A DNA stretch of 35,156 nucleotides, taken from assembly GCA_002500505.1 (NCBI GenBank), contig DLRM01000010.1, positions 1 to 35,156 of the forward strand, in the 5' to 3' direction. The notes under the pieces were generated by a model. The model was not told the origin of the DNA. It searched no databases and worked only from the letters and a program-made list of their open reading frames with translations. The stretch's first letter is position 1. Each line of letters begins with the position of its first letter. Positions 23,968 to 32,162 of this stretch are shown here, one piece after another. Source of the DNA: Planctomycetes bacterium UBA7888 (lineage in GTDB: Bacteria; Planctomycetota; UBA1135). Made by a program: the position numbers and the translations under genes.

Positions 23968-26781
23968 TTAGTCCGTTTCTTCCGCAACCGCCACCCGAAC
24001 TCCTCGCGAATCGCGAATAAGTTCGACTTCAGTTTCAAAATCCATTCCACCCAAATTCCCCTGTTCGAAGCCGCCGAAGGAGCCAAATTCAGTGGCAGCT
24101 TCAGATTTAGGATTGGAACCTGATGACTCCATACCTTCTGGCTGGAAGTCCTGGATTTGTTTCCAGGTTCTAGAAATGGCGTCAACGAAAATCAAAAGTA
24201 AATCGTCTTGCTCAGCCATTTCAAGCGATCGCTGAACAGCGTTCTGTTCTTCAGGAATCAACTCAATGGAATCTTCCGAAACACCATTCGCAATCAAAGC
24301 ATCTCGTAACATCATGGGGATTTCATCGGATTCTCGACCTCGCAGATTGTCGTCACGTCGACATATGTAGTGGTCAAACTTTCCAGCACATAGGGCGGCG
24401 ATTTCGCGAATGTCCTCATCGCGGCGATCGCCCGGGGCAGATAAAACCAAAATGTTTTTACCTTGCGCTTCCATGCGTTCAGTTAAATCCACCATCGCTT
24501 TTACCGCTGCAGGGTTGTGCCCGTAGTCCATAACTACTTTGAATGGATGATCATCAAAAATATTCATCCGTCCGGGCGCCTGGAAGAAGGTGGTATCGAA
24601 TGTTCGCAATCCGTGGCGAATATCCTCCAAACTCACACCCATACTAAAAGCAATGCCTGCGGCAAACATGGCATTTTGCACATTGTGCGCAGCGCGACCA
24701 TCCAAGGTTGCTGGAATCAGGTGCGCCCAAAGCAAAGGGATATGTTGCCCCTTGTCATAAATAGCAATCATGTTGCCACCCATTCCGCGTTCAAGCACAA
24801 CAGCTCGACCATTCGCCTGAATGTGTTTCCTGACAAGTGCATGGTCGGAGTTCATGGTGACATAGCAGAGGTTTTCAGCTTTTGTTCGGTCTGCCATCTC
24901 CAAACATAAGCGGTCATCAGCGTTAAGAACAGCAGTGTCTTTGGCGACCTCAACCACAATGCGCTTCACCTTTGCCAATTCTTCAACAGTTTCAATTCCC
25001 CGAAGACCAAGGTGGTCCGCAGCGACATTCAAAACCGCTCCAACATCACTCCGACGATATCCCAGGCCACTTCGCAACAAGCCGCCACGCGCAGTCTCCA
25101 ATACGGCAACTTCGACCTTGGGGTCCCGTAAAACCATGCGAGCGGATGCTGGGCCCGTCATATCACCATTTACGGTCAAATGGCCGTCAATATAAACGCC
25201 ATCGGTAGAGGTTAAGCCTGTAACCTTCCCTGTCATCTTGAAGATGTGCGATACCATGCGCGATGTAGTGGTTTTTCCGTTTGTACCTGTAATGCTGGCA
25301 ATCGGAATGCGCGCAGGAGATCCCTCCGGGAAGAGCATGTCCATCACAGGGCCGGCAACATCTCGCGACGTTCCCTCACTTGGGGCTACATGCATCCGAA
25401 AACCTGGCGCGGCGTTTACTTCGCAAATTCCGCCACCGCCAACTTTGTAGGAAACCGTAATGTCTTCCGTAAGGAAATCTACCCCGCAGACATCCAAACC
25501 AACTGCTCGGGCGGCGCGTTCCGCCATGTCGCGGTTGTCCGGGTGCATGACATCAGTGACGTCTACAGCCGTGCCACCCGTGGACAAGTTTCCAGTGCTG
25601 CGAAGATAAACAATCTTGCCCTCTACAGGAACCGAGTCTACGGCGAACCCTTTCAGCTCCAACAACCGGTTGGCTTGGTAATCTAACTCCAGCTTTGTGA
25701 GTACTTTTTCATGCCCAATCCCCCGCCGCGGATCCTGATTCACAATTTCAATCAGTTCCTCAATCGTTGATTTTCCATCTCCCACAACATGGCCGGGCAC
25801 ACGTTTGCTTGCTGCGACCAGTTTCCCATCAACCACCAGAAGTCGATGGTCAAATCCGGAAAGAAAACTTTCCACAATCACTGACCGGCTGTGGATTTTC
25901 GCATTTTCAAATGCGGCCTGAACGGATGCGTCATCTTTTAAGTTAATCGAGACTCCTCGGCCATGGTTTGCATTCAGAGGTTTCAGTACAACTGGAAAAC
26001 CAATGCGATTTGCGGCTCGAACTGCCTCTCGCTCGGTGTACACCAAACGCTGATTCGCAACGGGCAACCCCAAGTCCCCCAACATTTTGTTGGTCTCTTC
26101 TTTATCGGATGCAATCTCCACTCCAATGTGACGAGTTTCGGAAGTAATCGTTGCCTGAATCTTCTTCCCATAGCAAGCGTGGCCGAGCTGCACTAAGGAA
26201 TAGGGATTCAAACGCATCCAAGGAATATCGCGCTCTTCCGCAGCTTTGACCAAAGAGGCCGTCGATGGGCCAAATGCACGCCTTTGGGCGAAACGAATGA
26301 ACTGATCACGCTCTTCTTCCCAATCAAAATCAATGTCTCGAAGATTGTCTACCGGTGCTTCGGCCGGAAGGATGTTGTGCAGCAAACGCAAACCCAACTT
26401 CGCAGCCTCGAGACCAACTTCTTCTTTCTCATACTGGAAAACGACATCGTACTGGCCGTATTCGCCATTCGACCGAGTCTTTCCGAAGGTCACCGAAATG
26501 CCAGCCATCTGCTGAAGCTCAATAACAACATGTTCGAAAATGTGGCCAAGCCAAGTTCCTTCGTCCTCTCGCATCCGGCGCAGGAAGCCGCCTTCTTCTC
26601 GGTAAGAACATCCATGATTTTTAAGTCCGGGCAATTTTTCAAGAAGCGACTCAGCAAACGATTCCCCCAAACGAACCGAGGGCCACTCCTCCAAGTCGCC
26701 CAAGTCAAGAGTTAGGCGAATCGTTGGAAAATGCGCGTAAAGGCTCGGGCCAAGATAAACATTGCGGTCAAGAATCTTCAT
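23968..26781 (-). CDS. cphA: Cyanophycin synthetase
   Basis: Makes cyanophycin, a polyaspartate backbone with arginine side chains, from Asp, Arg and ATP. The three family domains are visible in 937 residues. An N-terminal domain (about 1-160) has GGFLRRMRE and GHIFEHVVIELQQMAG. An ATP-grasp domain (about 165-480) has VVLKPLNANHGRGVSINL and EVNAAPGFRMH. A Mur-ligase domain (from about 490) has GTNGKTTT (499-506), VLETARGGLLRSGLGY, DYGHNPAAVKAM and SAPGDRRDEDI. It is somewhat longer than typical CphA because of a Gly/Glu/Phe-rich C-terminal tail (about 880-937) that lies outside the domains. It sits between cphB and the second ligase, with 18 and 5 bases between genes. Both ATP sites look intact, so it should be functional. 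Confidence 0.95.
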   Translation of the reverse strand: MKILDRNVYLGPSLYAHFPTIRLTLDLGDLEEWPSVRLGESFAESLLEKLPGLKNHGCSYREEGGFLRRMREDEGTWLGHIFEHVVIELQQMAGISVTFGKTRSNGEYGQYDVVFQYEKEEVGLEAAKLGLRLLHNILPAEAPVDNLRDIDFDWEEERDQFIRFAQRRAFGPSTASLVKAAEERDIPWMRLNPYSLVQLGHACYGKKIQATITSETRHIGVEIASDKEETNKMLGDLGLPVANQRLVYTEREAVRAANRIGFPVVLKPLNANHGRGVSINLKDDASVQAAFENAKIHSRSVIVESFLSGFDHRLLVVDGKLVAASKRVPGHVVGDGKSTIEELIEIVNQDPRRGIGHEKVLTKLELDYQANRLLELKGFAVDSVPVEGKIVYLRSTGNLSTGGTAVDVTDVMHPDNRDMAERAARAVGLDVCGVDFLTEDITVSYKVGGGGICEVNAAPGFRMHVAPSEGTSRDVAGPVMDMLFPEGSPARIPIASITGTNGKTTTSRMVSHIFKMTGKVTGLTSTDGVYIDGHLTVNGDMTGPASARMVLRDPKVEVAVLETARGGLLRSGLGYRRSDVGAVLNVAADHLGLRGIETVEELAKVKRIVVEVAKDTAVLNADDRLCLEMADRTKAENLCYVTMNSDHALVRKHIQANGRAVVLERGMGGNMIAIYDKGQHIPLLWAHLIPATLDGRAAHNVQNAMFAAGIAFSMGVSLEDIRHGLRTFDTTFFQAPGRMNIFDDHPFKVVMDYGHNPAAVKAMVDLTERMEAQGKNILVLSAPGDRRDEDIREIAALCAGKFDHYICRRDDNLRGRESDEIPMMLRDALIANGVSEDSIELIPEEQNAVQRSLEMAEQDDLLLIFVDAISRTWKQIQDFQPEGMESSGSNPKSEAATEFGSFGGFEQGNLGGMDFETEVELIRDSRGVRVAVAEETD

Positions 26782-26799
26782 GGTAAATACGAATAAAGG

Positions 26800-27609
26800 T
26801 CAAAGAAGGACAGGGCCGTGAGTAGCTTTCCGAGATGGGATGTCGTAAGAACAACCCTCGGTTAAAACATGAAGTTTGATTCCAAGTACGCTGACTGGTG
26901 CACGACTGTGCGCAGAGTCCATGGATGAAAATTCCATTCCGGAGGGGTCCACAATGGTGATGGCGCCCGTACCTAAAACTTCAATTTTGTCTTCAGGCGA
27001 AATGAAAGCAGCAGTGTTTTCATCAAGACCAATACCAATTGGCCGTGGGTTAAAAGCAAGGGCAGTGAGTAAGCGACCGAGTCGGTCGCGCTTTCGAAAG
27101 TGTTGGTCCACGATTATCTCATGAGTCAACCCAAATCCAGGGGCAAGCGAAACCATGTCCGGTCGCGGAGTCGGCCCCTCCTTCCCATAGGCAATCATGT
27201 GTTCAGAGAGAATGGAAGCGCCGGCAGATGTTCCCCCTACAGTGAGGCCATCTTGGTTGTTCCGAATCCGGAGTAAGTCGGCAACCGTGGTTCCACCAAT
27301 GGTAGTAGAGAGCCGAAGTTGATTCCCGCCAGTGATGTAAACGCCGGTAGCCTCTTCTAAAATCCGCAACCAATCTTTGCGAGTGCAGTCGGAACGCTCT
27401 TCAAAAGGAAGGGAGTCAACTTTTGCCGCTTCGAGGTCTTGAAAAACCTCAACATACCGCGGGCCAGTCTCCTCAAGCTGAGAAGCCGTGGGGATTACGG
27501 CAATCTTTGCTGCGGAACCGCCGGAGACTTCAACGAAGCGCCGCAAAATAGAGCGGTCACGGATTTTTTTCTCCGCGCCGCCGATGGGGACAATGTAACC
27601 GCGTGTCAT
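26800..27609 (-). CDS. cphB: Cyanophycinase
   Basis: Serine peptidase (family S51) that cuts cyanophycin into beta-Asp-Arg dipeptides. The 269 residues match the family. Visible features are the N-terminal YIVPIGGAEKK, ITGGNQLRL, the nucleophile elbow GGTSAGAS (Ser128), DQHFRKRDRLGRLL (His170) and GIGLDENTA (Glu197). No signal peptide is present, so it acts in the cytoplasm on stored granules. The gene sits 18 bases upstream of cphA in the same direction, so synthesis and breakdown genes are co-transcribed. The ATG at 27609 gives the standard N-terminus. Confidence 0.95.
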   Translation of the reverse strand: MTRGYIVPIGGAEKKIRDRSILRRFVEVSGGSAAKIAVIPTASQLEETGPRYVEVFQDLEAAKVDSLPFEERSDCTRKDWLRILEEATGVYITGGNQLRLSTTIGGTTVADLLRIRNNQDGLTVGGTSAGASILSEHMIAYGKEGPTPRPDMVSLAPGFGLTHEIIVDQHFRKRDRLGRLLTALAFNPRPIGIGLDENTAAFISPEDKIEVLGTGAITIVDPSGMEFSSMDSAHSRAPVSVLGIKLHVLTEGCSYDIPSRKATHGPVLL

Positions 27610-27711
27610 GGGGAATTCTGGGGAAGGGAGTGCCCCTCTTGGATACCTAAACTAGGGGGGAGGAGCGATTCCCACCCTGAATCATAGCCATGCGGAGGGA
27701 GTCCGGCGCGA
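27610..27711. other. Short gap between iadA and cphB
   Basis: About 100 bases. On the minus strand it holds CTAGTTTA (near 27645-27652), a string also found upstream of the radical SAM gene near 32120. This might be part of an internal promoter for cphB-cphA. No gene or clear terminator is seen. Confidence 0.3.
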
Positions 27712-28875
27712 CTAGGTAACTCCAACCTCAAGGCATGTGCCTTCTCGCACCATCCACCTTCCGTGCGCCATCACGGAATCCACTTTTCCTTTGGAACTCA
27801 AGATCAAAAGGTCCGCATCGCACCCCTCGGCAACTCGGCCTTTGCCGCTTAAGCGAAGGTGATTGGCAATATTTGATGTAAAGGCTGGAAGTGCAGACTC
27901 GAGGGGAATTCCGAGCTCACAGGCTTTGGCAAGAGTCTCAGGAAGCGAGGCACTGGTACCGACTCCCATGTCGGTCATCCGGCCATCCATATCAAAAACG
28001 GGGAGGCACCCGCCACCGTCACTACTCACCGAGATTCGTTCTGGGGGGAGCCCACTTTCTAAGTATCGTTGAAGTCCCTGCTCAGCTGAAAATCCATCCT
28101 CGTTTTCGGCAACGGGAAAAGCCGTTAGATCCACATGACAGCCTCGCTCGGCGAGCTCGAGAGCTTCTTCAAAAAGAATTGTGCGCCGGTTGATGTGTGT
28201 TGGGTGAAAAACTCTGGCCGGAATTTCGCTGGTATCAAGGGCAGCGCGCACGAGTTCAAGTCCCCGTTCTCCATCGCCAAGGTGGAGATGCAATACCCCA
28301 GCCTTGCGTGCGATGAGCCCTCCAACATGGCAATCGCCAGCGGCTTTCAACAAGTCTTCGAGGGTTGGCTGGCTAGAACGGTGATCAGAGAGCGCAATCT
28401 CACCGGCACCTATAACCGAATCCAAATGCACGATGTCGCCGCGGAGGGTGCCAGTCAAAGTTTTGGGTGGTAGGTGATAACCTCCGGTCCAGCACCAAGC
28501 AGATATCCCTGACTCGCGAAGGGAACGGGAACTGGCGAGAAGTTCGGCCGTGGCGCGGGTGACATCATCTGTGCCTAGAAGGCCGACTACAGAAGTTACG
28601 CCAGCGGTAGTGAAGTGGCGCAGTAAGGGGGCCGGGACTTTTGTGGAAGCTCCGTCTTCTCCACCACCACCCGTGATATGAGCGTGGCAATCTACAAAAC
28701 CAGGGATTAGGCGGGCACCTTCGAGATCTAGCAATTCAACGGGCACACCAGAAAGCCCTAAGGACTCCCCCTCAGGGGCAATCGCCAACACCTTCCCTCC
28801 ACCCACCAAGACTGAGCAAATCCCCCGTTTTTGGGGAGCAAAAAGATTCGCGTTTTGGAGAAGTATGAGTGTCAT
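27712..28875 (-). CDS. iadA: Isoaspartyl (beta-aspartyl) dipeptidase, Glu-bridged form
   Basis: Zinc amidohydrolase that splits beta-aspartyl dipeptides; in this operon the natural substrate is beta-Asp-Arg released by cyanophycinase. From the ATG at 28875 it has 387 residues, normal for the family. The metal and substrate motif PGFVDCHAHITGGGGEDGAST is present. The bridging position, a carboxylated Lys in E. coli IadA (GVKCAISDHRS as I recall it), is Glu here (GAGEIALSDHRS). Further ligands lie in GVLHLHLGDGE, VFHPTHINRR and SVSSDGGGCLP. The frame is open to 29016, but the extra 47 residues are not family-like. No strong Shine-Dalgarno site was seen. It is the first gene of the cyanophycin operon, about 100 bases before cphB. 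Confidence 0.92.
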   Translation of the reverse strand: MTLILLQNANLFAPQKRGICSVLVGGGKVLAIAPEGESLGLSGVPVELLDLEGARLIPGFVDCHAHITGGGGEDGASTKVPAPLLRHFTTAGVTSVVGLLGTDDVTRATAELLASSRSLRESGISAWCWTGGYHLPPKTLTGTLRGDIVHLDSVIGAGEIALSDHRSSQPTLEDLLKAAGDCHVGGLIARKAGVLHLHLGDGERGLELVRAALDTSEIPARVFHPTHINRRTILFEEALELAERGCHVDLTAFPVAENEDGFSAEQGLQRYLESGLPPERISVSSDGGGCLPVFDMDGRMTDMGVGTSASLPETLAKACELGIPLESALPAFTSNIANHLRLSGKGRVAEGCDADLLILSSKGKVDSVMAHGRWMVREGTCLEVGVT

Positions 28876-29145
28876 CGGCGGAGAATTGTAGGCCATCCTG
28901 GTATAGTGAGGGTGTTCATTCACAGTCCAAAGTCCTTGTGCGACGGGAAGCGAGGTGTAAATCCTCCGCGGGTCCGCCGCCGTAAGCGTTACGAAGGCCA
29001 CAAAACCACTGAGCATGCTCCCAGATTGATTCTGATGTACCTTGGCTTGGGAAGGGTGGCTGAAGATTGAAGCGCAAGCCGGAAAACCTCACACAAAACG
29101 ACTCACCTTTCATCAATTCCAGGCGGAAACCCTGGAGGGGTAACC
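28876..29145. promoter_or_regulatory. Divergent region, cyanophycin operon / beta-propeller gene
   Basis: The 270 bases must hold the promoter of the cyanophycin operon and that of the plus-strand gene. On the minus strand TATACC (28900-28905) could be a -10 with TTGGAC (28925-28930) as -35, but the 19-base spacing is long. No Arg-box-like or other operator could be assigned. No coding region is supported. Confidence 0.35.
29118..29140 (+). promoter_or_regulatory. Ribosome site partly inside a small hairpin
   Basis: TCCAGG (29118-29123) can pair with CCTGGA (29131-29136). The Shine-Dalgarno GGAGGGG (29134-29140) lies partly in this stem, five bases before the ATG at 29146. It fixes the start of the beta-propeller gene and could reduce its translation. 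Confidence 0.5.
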
Positions 29146-30552
29146 ATGAAACTTGTTCACATTGCGGCCCTGTTTGCCGCTACTTCATGCGCATCTTTAT
29201 TGAGCGCACAATCCTTTTCTCACGACATTTCTTTGTCCGGCATGGGCAACGGGAATCCATCCAAGACTTTTGGATTGACCACAGACCCTAGCTTCAATCG
29301 CTTATACGTTGCCGTCTCTGGCGACTTCATGGGCAACAACAACATCGTTGCAGAGATTGACACCACAACCGATACAGTTGTTCGCACGATTCAGGTGGGC
29401 AACTACCCAGAGGACATTGCCTTGATTTTTGACCCCGTTACGGGGACCGCAACCTCAGGCGCGGTCACAAACTCAAGCGATGGAACCGTTTCCATTTGGG
29501 ATTTAGCAAGTGGTGCGGTCACTCACACGGTCCAGCTCCCCGATCCGTTCGGATTGGGTTCATGCTATCCGTTCGGCATTACGACGGGCGGCCCGGGACT
29601 TTGGGTCACCACCGTGGACGGCTCTGGTGCTGTGTATGGAATTGACACCAACACATTTTTGGTGGACCCCAATGCCGAATTCAACACGAGTTGGAAATCA
29701 AACGGACGACCGCTGGACACAGGGAGCCAAGTTGTTGTGCCGACAACCGCTTACACCCCAACTTGGTCAGGCTCGAGTGCCGAACTTTTTTTCACCGACT
29801 CAACAATAGCAGGCACTTGGTCGAATTTGATGGCTGAGAATGAAGGGAACTATATCTTTCCTGGTGGACAAGATGTGGTTGAGCTACCTAATGGAGACTT
29901 CGTTGTGGGCTGCCTCTCAACAAATGCTCGTCTCTATATCATTTCGCCCGACGGAGAACTTATCCGTACCATTCGTTTGTCATCAGGTGGTGGCGCACAC
30001 GGTTTAGCTCTTTCCGCTGATGGAAGTCTGCTCGTTGCTTGCGATTTGCCAACCGGAACCATTTCCTTTGTCGACATGTTGAACTTTTCGGAGCTTGCTT
30101 CCTTTCAATCCAGTAGTACTGGCCAAGGTTACCAACAACCGAACGATGCCGTTTTCTGCAATGGAAAAGTTTACGTGACCTGCCAAGGCTCAGAAGAAGT
30201 CATGGTTTTTGACAACTTGCCGACCGTGAATCCTGGCCAAGGTTATGCAGGAGAATTGGCCATAGGTTGGGCCCCATCGCCGGACAATCCAATCAGTTTC
30301 GGCTTGACTGTGACCGGAAATGGAATCGTTGCCTTGTTCGTTTCCTTTGATGACCTCCCAAGCTATTACTCCACTGTGAACCTGGAGATTGGGCCCTCTC
30401 CGATTCTCGCCGGCTGGGGACGCAACTCCTTTAGCAAGTCCTGGACCATCCCAATAAATGCTCCACGAGGTCTGAACTTGTTCGCTCAAGGTGTCGTAGA
30501 TGTCATTGGAATGCCAGTCCTTACCACCCCCCGTGTAATCGTCCTTCCCTAA
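29146..30552 (+). CDS. Secreted YncE-like beta-propeller protein
   Basis: A 468-residue secreted protein. Signal peptide MKLVHIAALFAATSCASLLSAQ. Residues about 35-360 are beta-propeller repeats of the YncE/SMP-30 sort: NRLYVAVSG, TDTVVRTIQVGNYPEDIAL, DGTVSIWDLASG, HGLALSADGSLLVACDLPTGTI and GKVYVTCQGSEEVMVFDN. The final ~100 residues are a beta-rich domain ending in a SWTIPINAPRGLNLFAQGVV pattern. I associate this pattern with C-terminal domains of secreted planctomycete proteins. No catalytic motif is visible; it may bind a ligand or act as a surface protein. GGAGGGG upstream supports the start. No functional link to neighbours is evident. Confidence 0.75.
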   Translation: MKLVHIAALFAATSCASLLSAQSFSHDISLSGMGNGNPSKTFGLTTDPSFNRLYVAVSGDFMGNNNIVAEIDTTTDTVVRTIQVGNYPEDIALIFDPVTGTATSGAVTNSSDGTVSIWDLASGAVTHTVQLPDPFGLGSCYPFGITTGGPGLWVTTVDGSGAVYGIDTNTFLVDPNAEFNTSWKSNGRPLDTGSQVVVPTTAYTPTWSGSSAELFFTDSTIAGTWSNLMAENEGNYIFPGGQDVVELPNGDFVVGCLSTNARLYIISPDGELIRTIRLSSGGGAHGLALSADGSLLVACDLPTGTISFVDMLNFSELASFQSSSTGQGYQQPNDAVFCNGKVYVTCQGSEEVMVFDNLPTVNPGQGYAGELAIGWAPSPDNPISFGLTVTGNGIVALFVSFDDLPSYYSTVNLEIGPSPILAGWGRNSFSKSWTIPINAPRGLNLFAQGVVDVIGMPVLTTPRVIVLP

Positions 30553-30614
30553 TCCGGCTCTGGGTGTGTCGATTCGTTCGCCCCGAATCCATGTAGAGAT
30601 TCTAGGCTGGAGGG

Positions 30615-31283
30615 ATGACGCTGCCGAAGCCTTCCCCAACTTCCTCTCAGTCTTGTGGCTGGCGGCGCGCTTACGCGGAAGCCCCCGAGATTTTCGCCGC
30701 TTTTGCCCAGGCAGAGGACCCCGACGGATTAGCCATCGAGGCTTTGAGGGAGGAGGCCTGCTTTGAAGGGAAGTCTGTTCTGGAAATCGGCTGTGGAACA
30801 GGCCGCTTCACCGCAAAGCTTGCCCACCATTTGGGATGCTCACAGCTTTGGGCGTGCGACTCCGCTCCCCTCATGCTTGAGTGGGCTCGAGGGAAGTGCC
30901 TTAATTTGGACATTGAGTTCCTTTTGGCTGATGCCCGGAGTTTGCCCCTAAAAAATGAGAGCATTGACTTCATTTTCGCATCTTGGGTTCTCGGTTACCT
31001 CCCGCCGAAATCCTTACAGGAATGCCTCGCCGAATGTGATCGAGTCCTCCGCCCTTCTGGGGAAATTTGGATTTTCGAAAGTCGCGCTCCCCAAGATGGA
31101 AATTTGACTGCTCTTATGGACTCAGGCTTTCAAGAAGTGCGCCTTGTGGAAACAGAACTACGTTTCCCAAACGAGAAAATCGCACGGGAAACATTGGACT
31201 ACCTTATGGGGTCGGGAGCACTGGAAGTTCGAGGCGACTCCGTACCTCACCAAATTCTTCTTCTTCGGCGATTTCAGAATTGA
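30615..31283 (+). CDS. Class I SAM-dependent methyltransferase
   Basis: A 222-residue cytoplasmic protein with the Rossmann methyltransferase motifs in order: VLEIGCGTGRF (motif I, about residue 55), WACDSAPLMLEWA (motif II), LLADARSLPLKNESIDFIFASWVLGYL (motif III region, UbiE/Methyltransf_11 style) and RVLRPSGEIWIFES. The substrate cannot be told. GGAGGG sits directly against the ATG with no spacer, which is unusual. The third codon is CTG at better spacing, so the exact start is uncertain by a few residues. The gene converges on the radical SAM gene and their coding ends overlap by 80 bases. Confidence 0.85.
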   Translation: MTLPKPSPTSSQSCGWRRAYAEAPEIFAAFAQAEDPDGLAIEALREEACFEGKSVLEIGCGTGRFTAKLAHHLGCSQLWACDSAPLMLEWARGKCLNLDIEFLLADARSLPLKNESIDFIFASWVLGYLPPKSLQECLAECDRVLRPSGEIWIFESRAPQDGNLTALMDSGFQEVRLVETELRFPNEKIARETLDYLMGSGALEVRGDSVPHQILLLRRFQN

Positions 31284-32028
31284 AGCCTGTTTTTAGAGCC
31301 CCATCCTGGAACCAAAAAAAGTCAACCTCTCTGGACCGGGTCATATCAGGCCTACGGAAAACCTGAAAGGAGCACTCTGAAGTTTGAAGGGGGGTGCAAA
31401 GATCTCGGAATTCCCGTTTCGCTAATCCAAATTCGGTTTCCCGATTCGCCCGAGCGCCACCCCTTCCAACGGGGCGAAATCGGTAAAGATGCCAAGCATG
31501 TAGCTGCAAGCCAGTACTGCACTTCTCTTTGAGTTCTCGATAGAGAAGGGGAAGCTCAGTTTGGTTTTTTTTGCAAACCACAGTTCCAACTGTTGCTTCT
31601 TTCCCTGTTGAAATTAAGCGGCCCAATCGGTCTTCAACCAAATCGCGATGCCCCCCTCTTGGAGCCCGCAACCAGTCATGCGAGGCCCTACTTGCCCCAT
31701 CCAACGGCAGAATCACGCGCTGAATACCATTATTGTTTTCGAGTCCTTCCGGCCAAGCCACGCCATTGGTATTGAGCTGAACTGTTAAACCTAACTCGCG
31801 CGCCCTTCCAGCAATCCGGAACAAGTCGCCGGGCCACAACAAAGGCTCACCACCTCCAAGAACCACGGATTGGTATCCAGATTCGGACAGCTCTTCCATA
31901 AAGTGAAGGGCTTGCGACTCCTCCATGCAATCAAACCCCAAATCACTTGCACAGAAACGACAGGACAGGTCGCAGTCCGGCAGAAGAAAAACCGTCGCGA
32001 TTGTTTTGGCCGATTGACGAAGCATCAT
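31204..32028 (-). CDS. Radical SAM protein
   Basis: A 274-residue enzyme with the radical SAM cluster motif CDLSCRFC (Cys19, Cys23, Cys26, CxxxCxxC) and the SAM-binding GGGEPLLWP. It also has VQLNTNGV and VILPLDGASRASHDWLR, typical of the MoaA/PqqE/SPASM-type TIM barrel. The C-terminal part has scattered cysteines (CSTG, CTPLQTSEC) but no clear SPASM set, so it probably has one cluster. The distal region HAWHLYRFRPVGRGG is the kind of loop seen in radical SAM proteins that act on peptides, but no precursor peptide gene was seen. It starts 132 bases after the leuB-like stop. The substrate is unknown. Confidence 0.85.
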   Translation of the reverse strand: MMLRQSAKTIATVFLLPDCDLSCRFCASDLGFDCMEESQALHFMEELSESGYQSVVLGGGEPLLWPGDLFRIAGRARELGLTVQLNTNGVAWPEGLENNNGIQRVILPLDGASRASHDWLRAPRGGHRDLVEDRLGRLISTGKEATVGTVVCKKNQTELPLLYRELKEKCSTGLQLHAWHLYRFRPVGRGGARANRETEFGLAKREFRDLCTPLQTSECSFQVFRRPDMTRSREVDFFWFQDGALKTGFNSEIAEEEEFGEVRSRLELPVLPTP

Positions 32029-32095
32029 TCTCTCTTCTAGGACAAAGATACCAAAAGTGCTAAGTCAAAACTACGTCAACGGCCCCGAAAGCAGG

Positions 32096-32162
32096 AACTA
32101 GGGAGACATCCTCCCTGTATTAAACTAGCTCTTCCCTGAAGTGAGCGGCTATGTCTCTAGTT
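32096..32162. repeat. Inverted repeat between leuB-like and radical SAM genes
   Basis: AACTAGGGAGAC (32096-32107) can pair with GTCTCTAGTT (32153-32162), ten base pairs with a two-base bulge. The right arm ends in the leuB stop codon. Inside lies a smaller GGGAG/CTCCC hairpin (32101-32115) and a third AACTAG copy. It may end leuB transcription or regulate the radical SAM gene downstream. Confidence 0.4.

Noticed and set aside
28876..29016. Longer N-terminus for isoaspartyl dipeptidase
   Set aside because: The additional residues are not part of the family and the ATG at 28875 fits the usual start.
31204..32028. Radical SAM protein as the maturase of the nearby sulfatase
   Set aside because: It is too short and lacks the extra cysteine clusters of anaerobic sulfatase maturases; it is also separated by the leuB-like gene.
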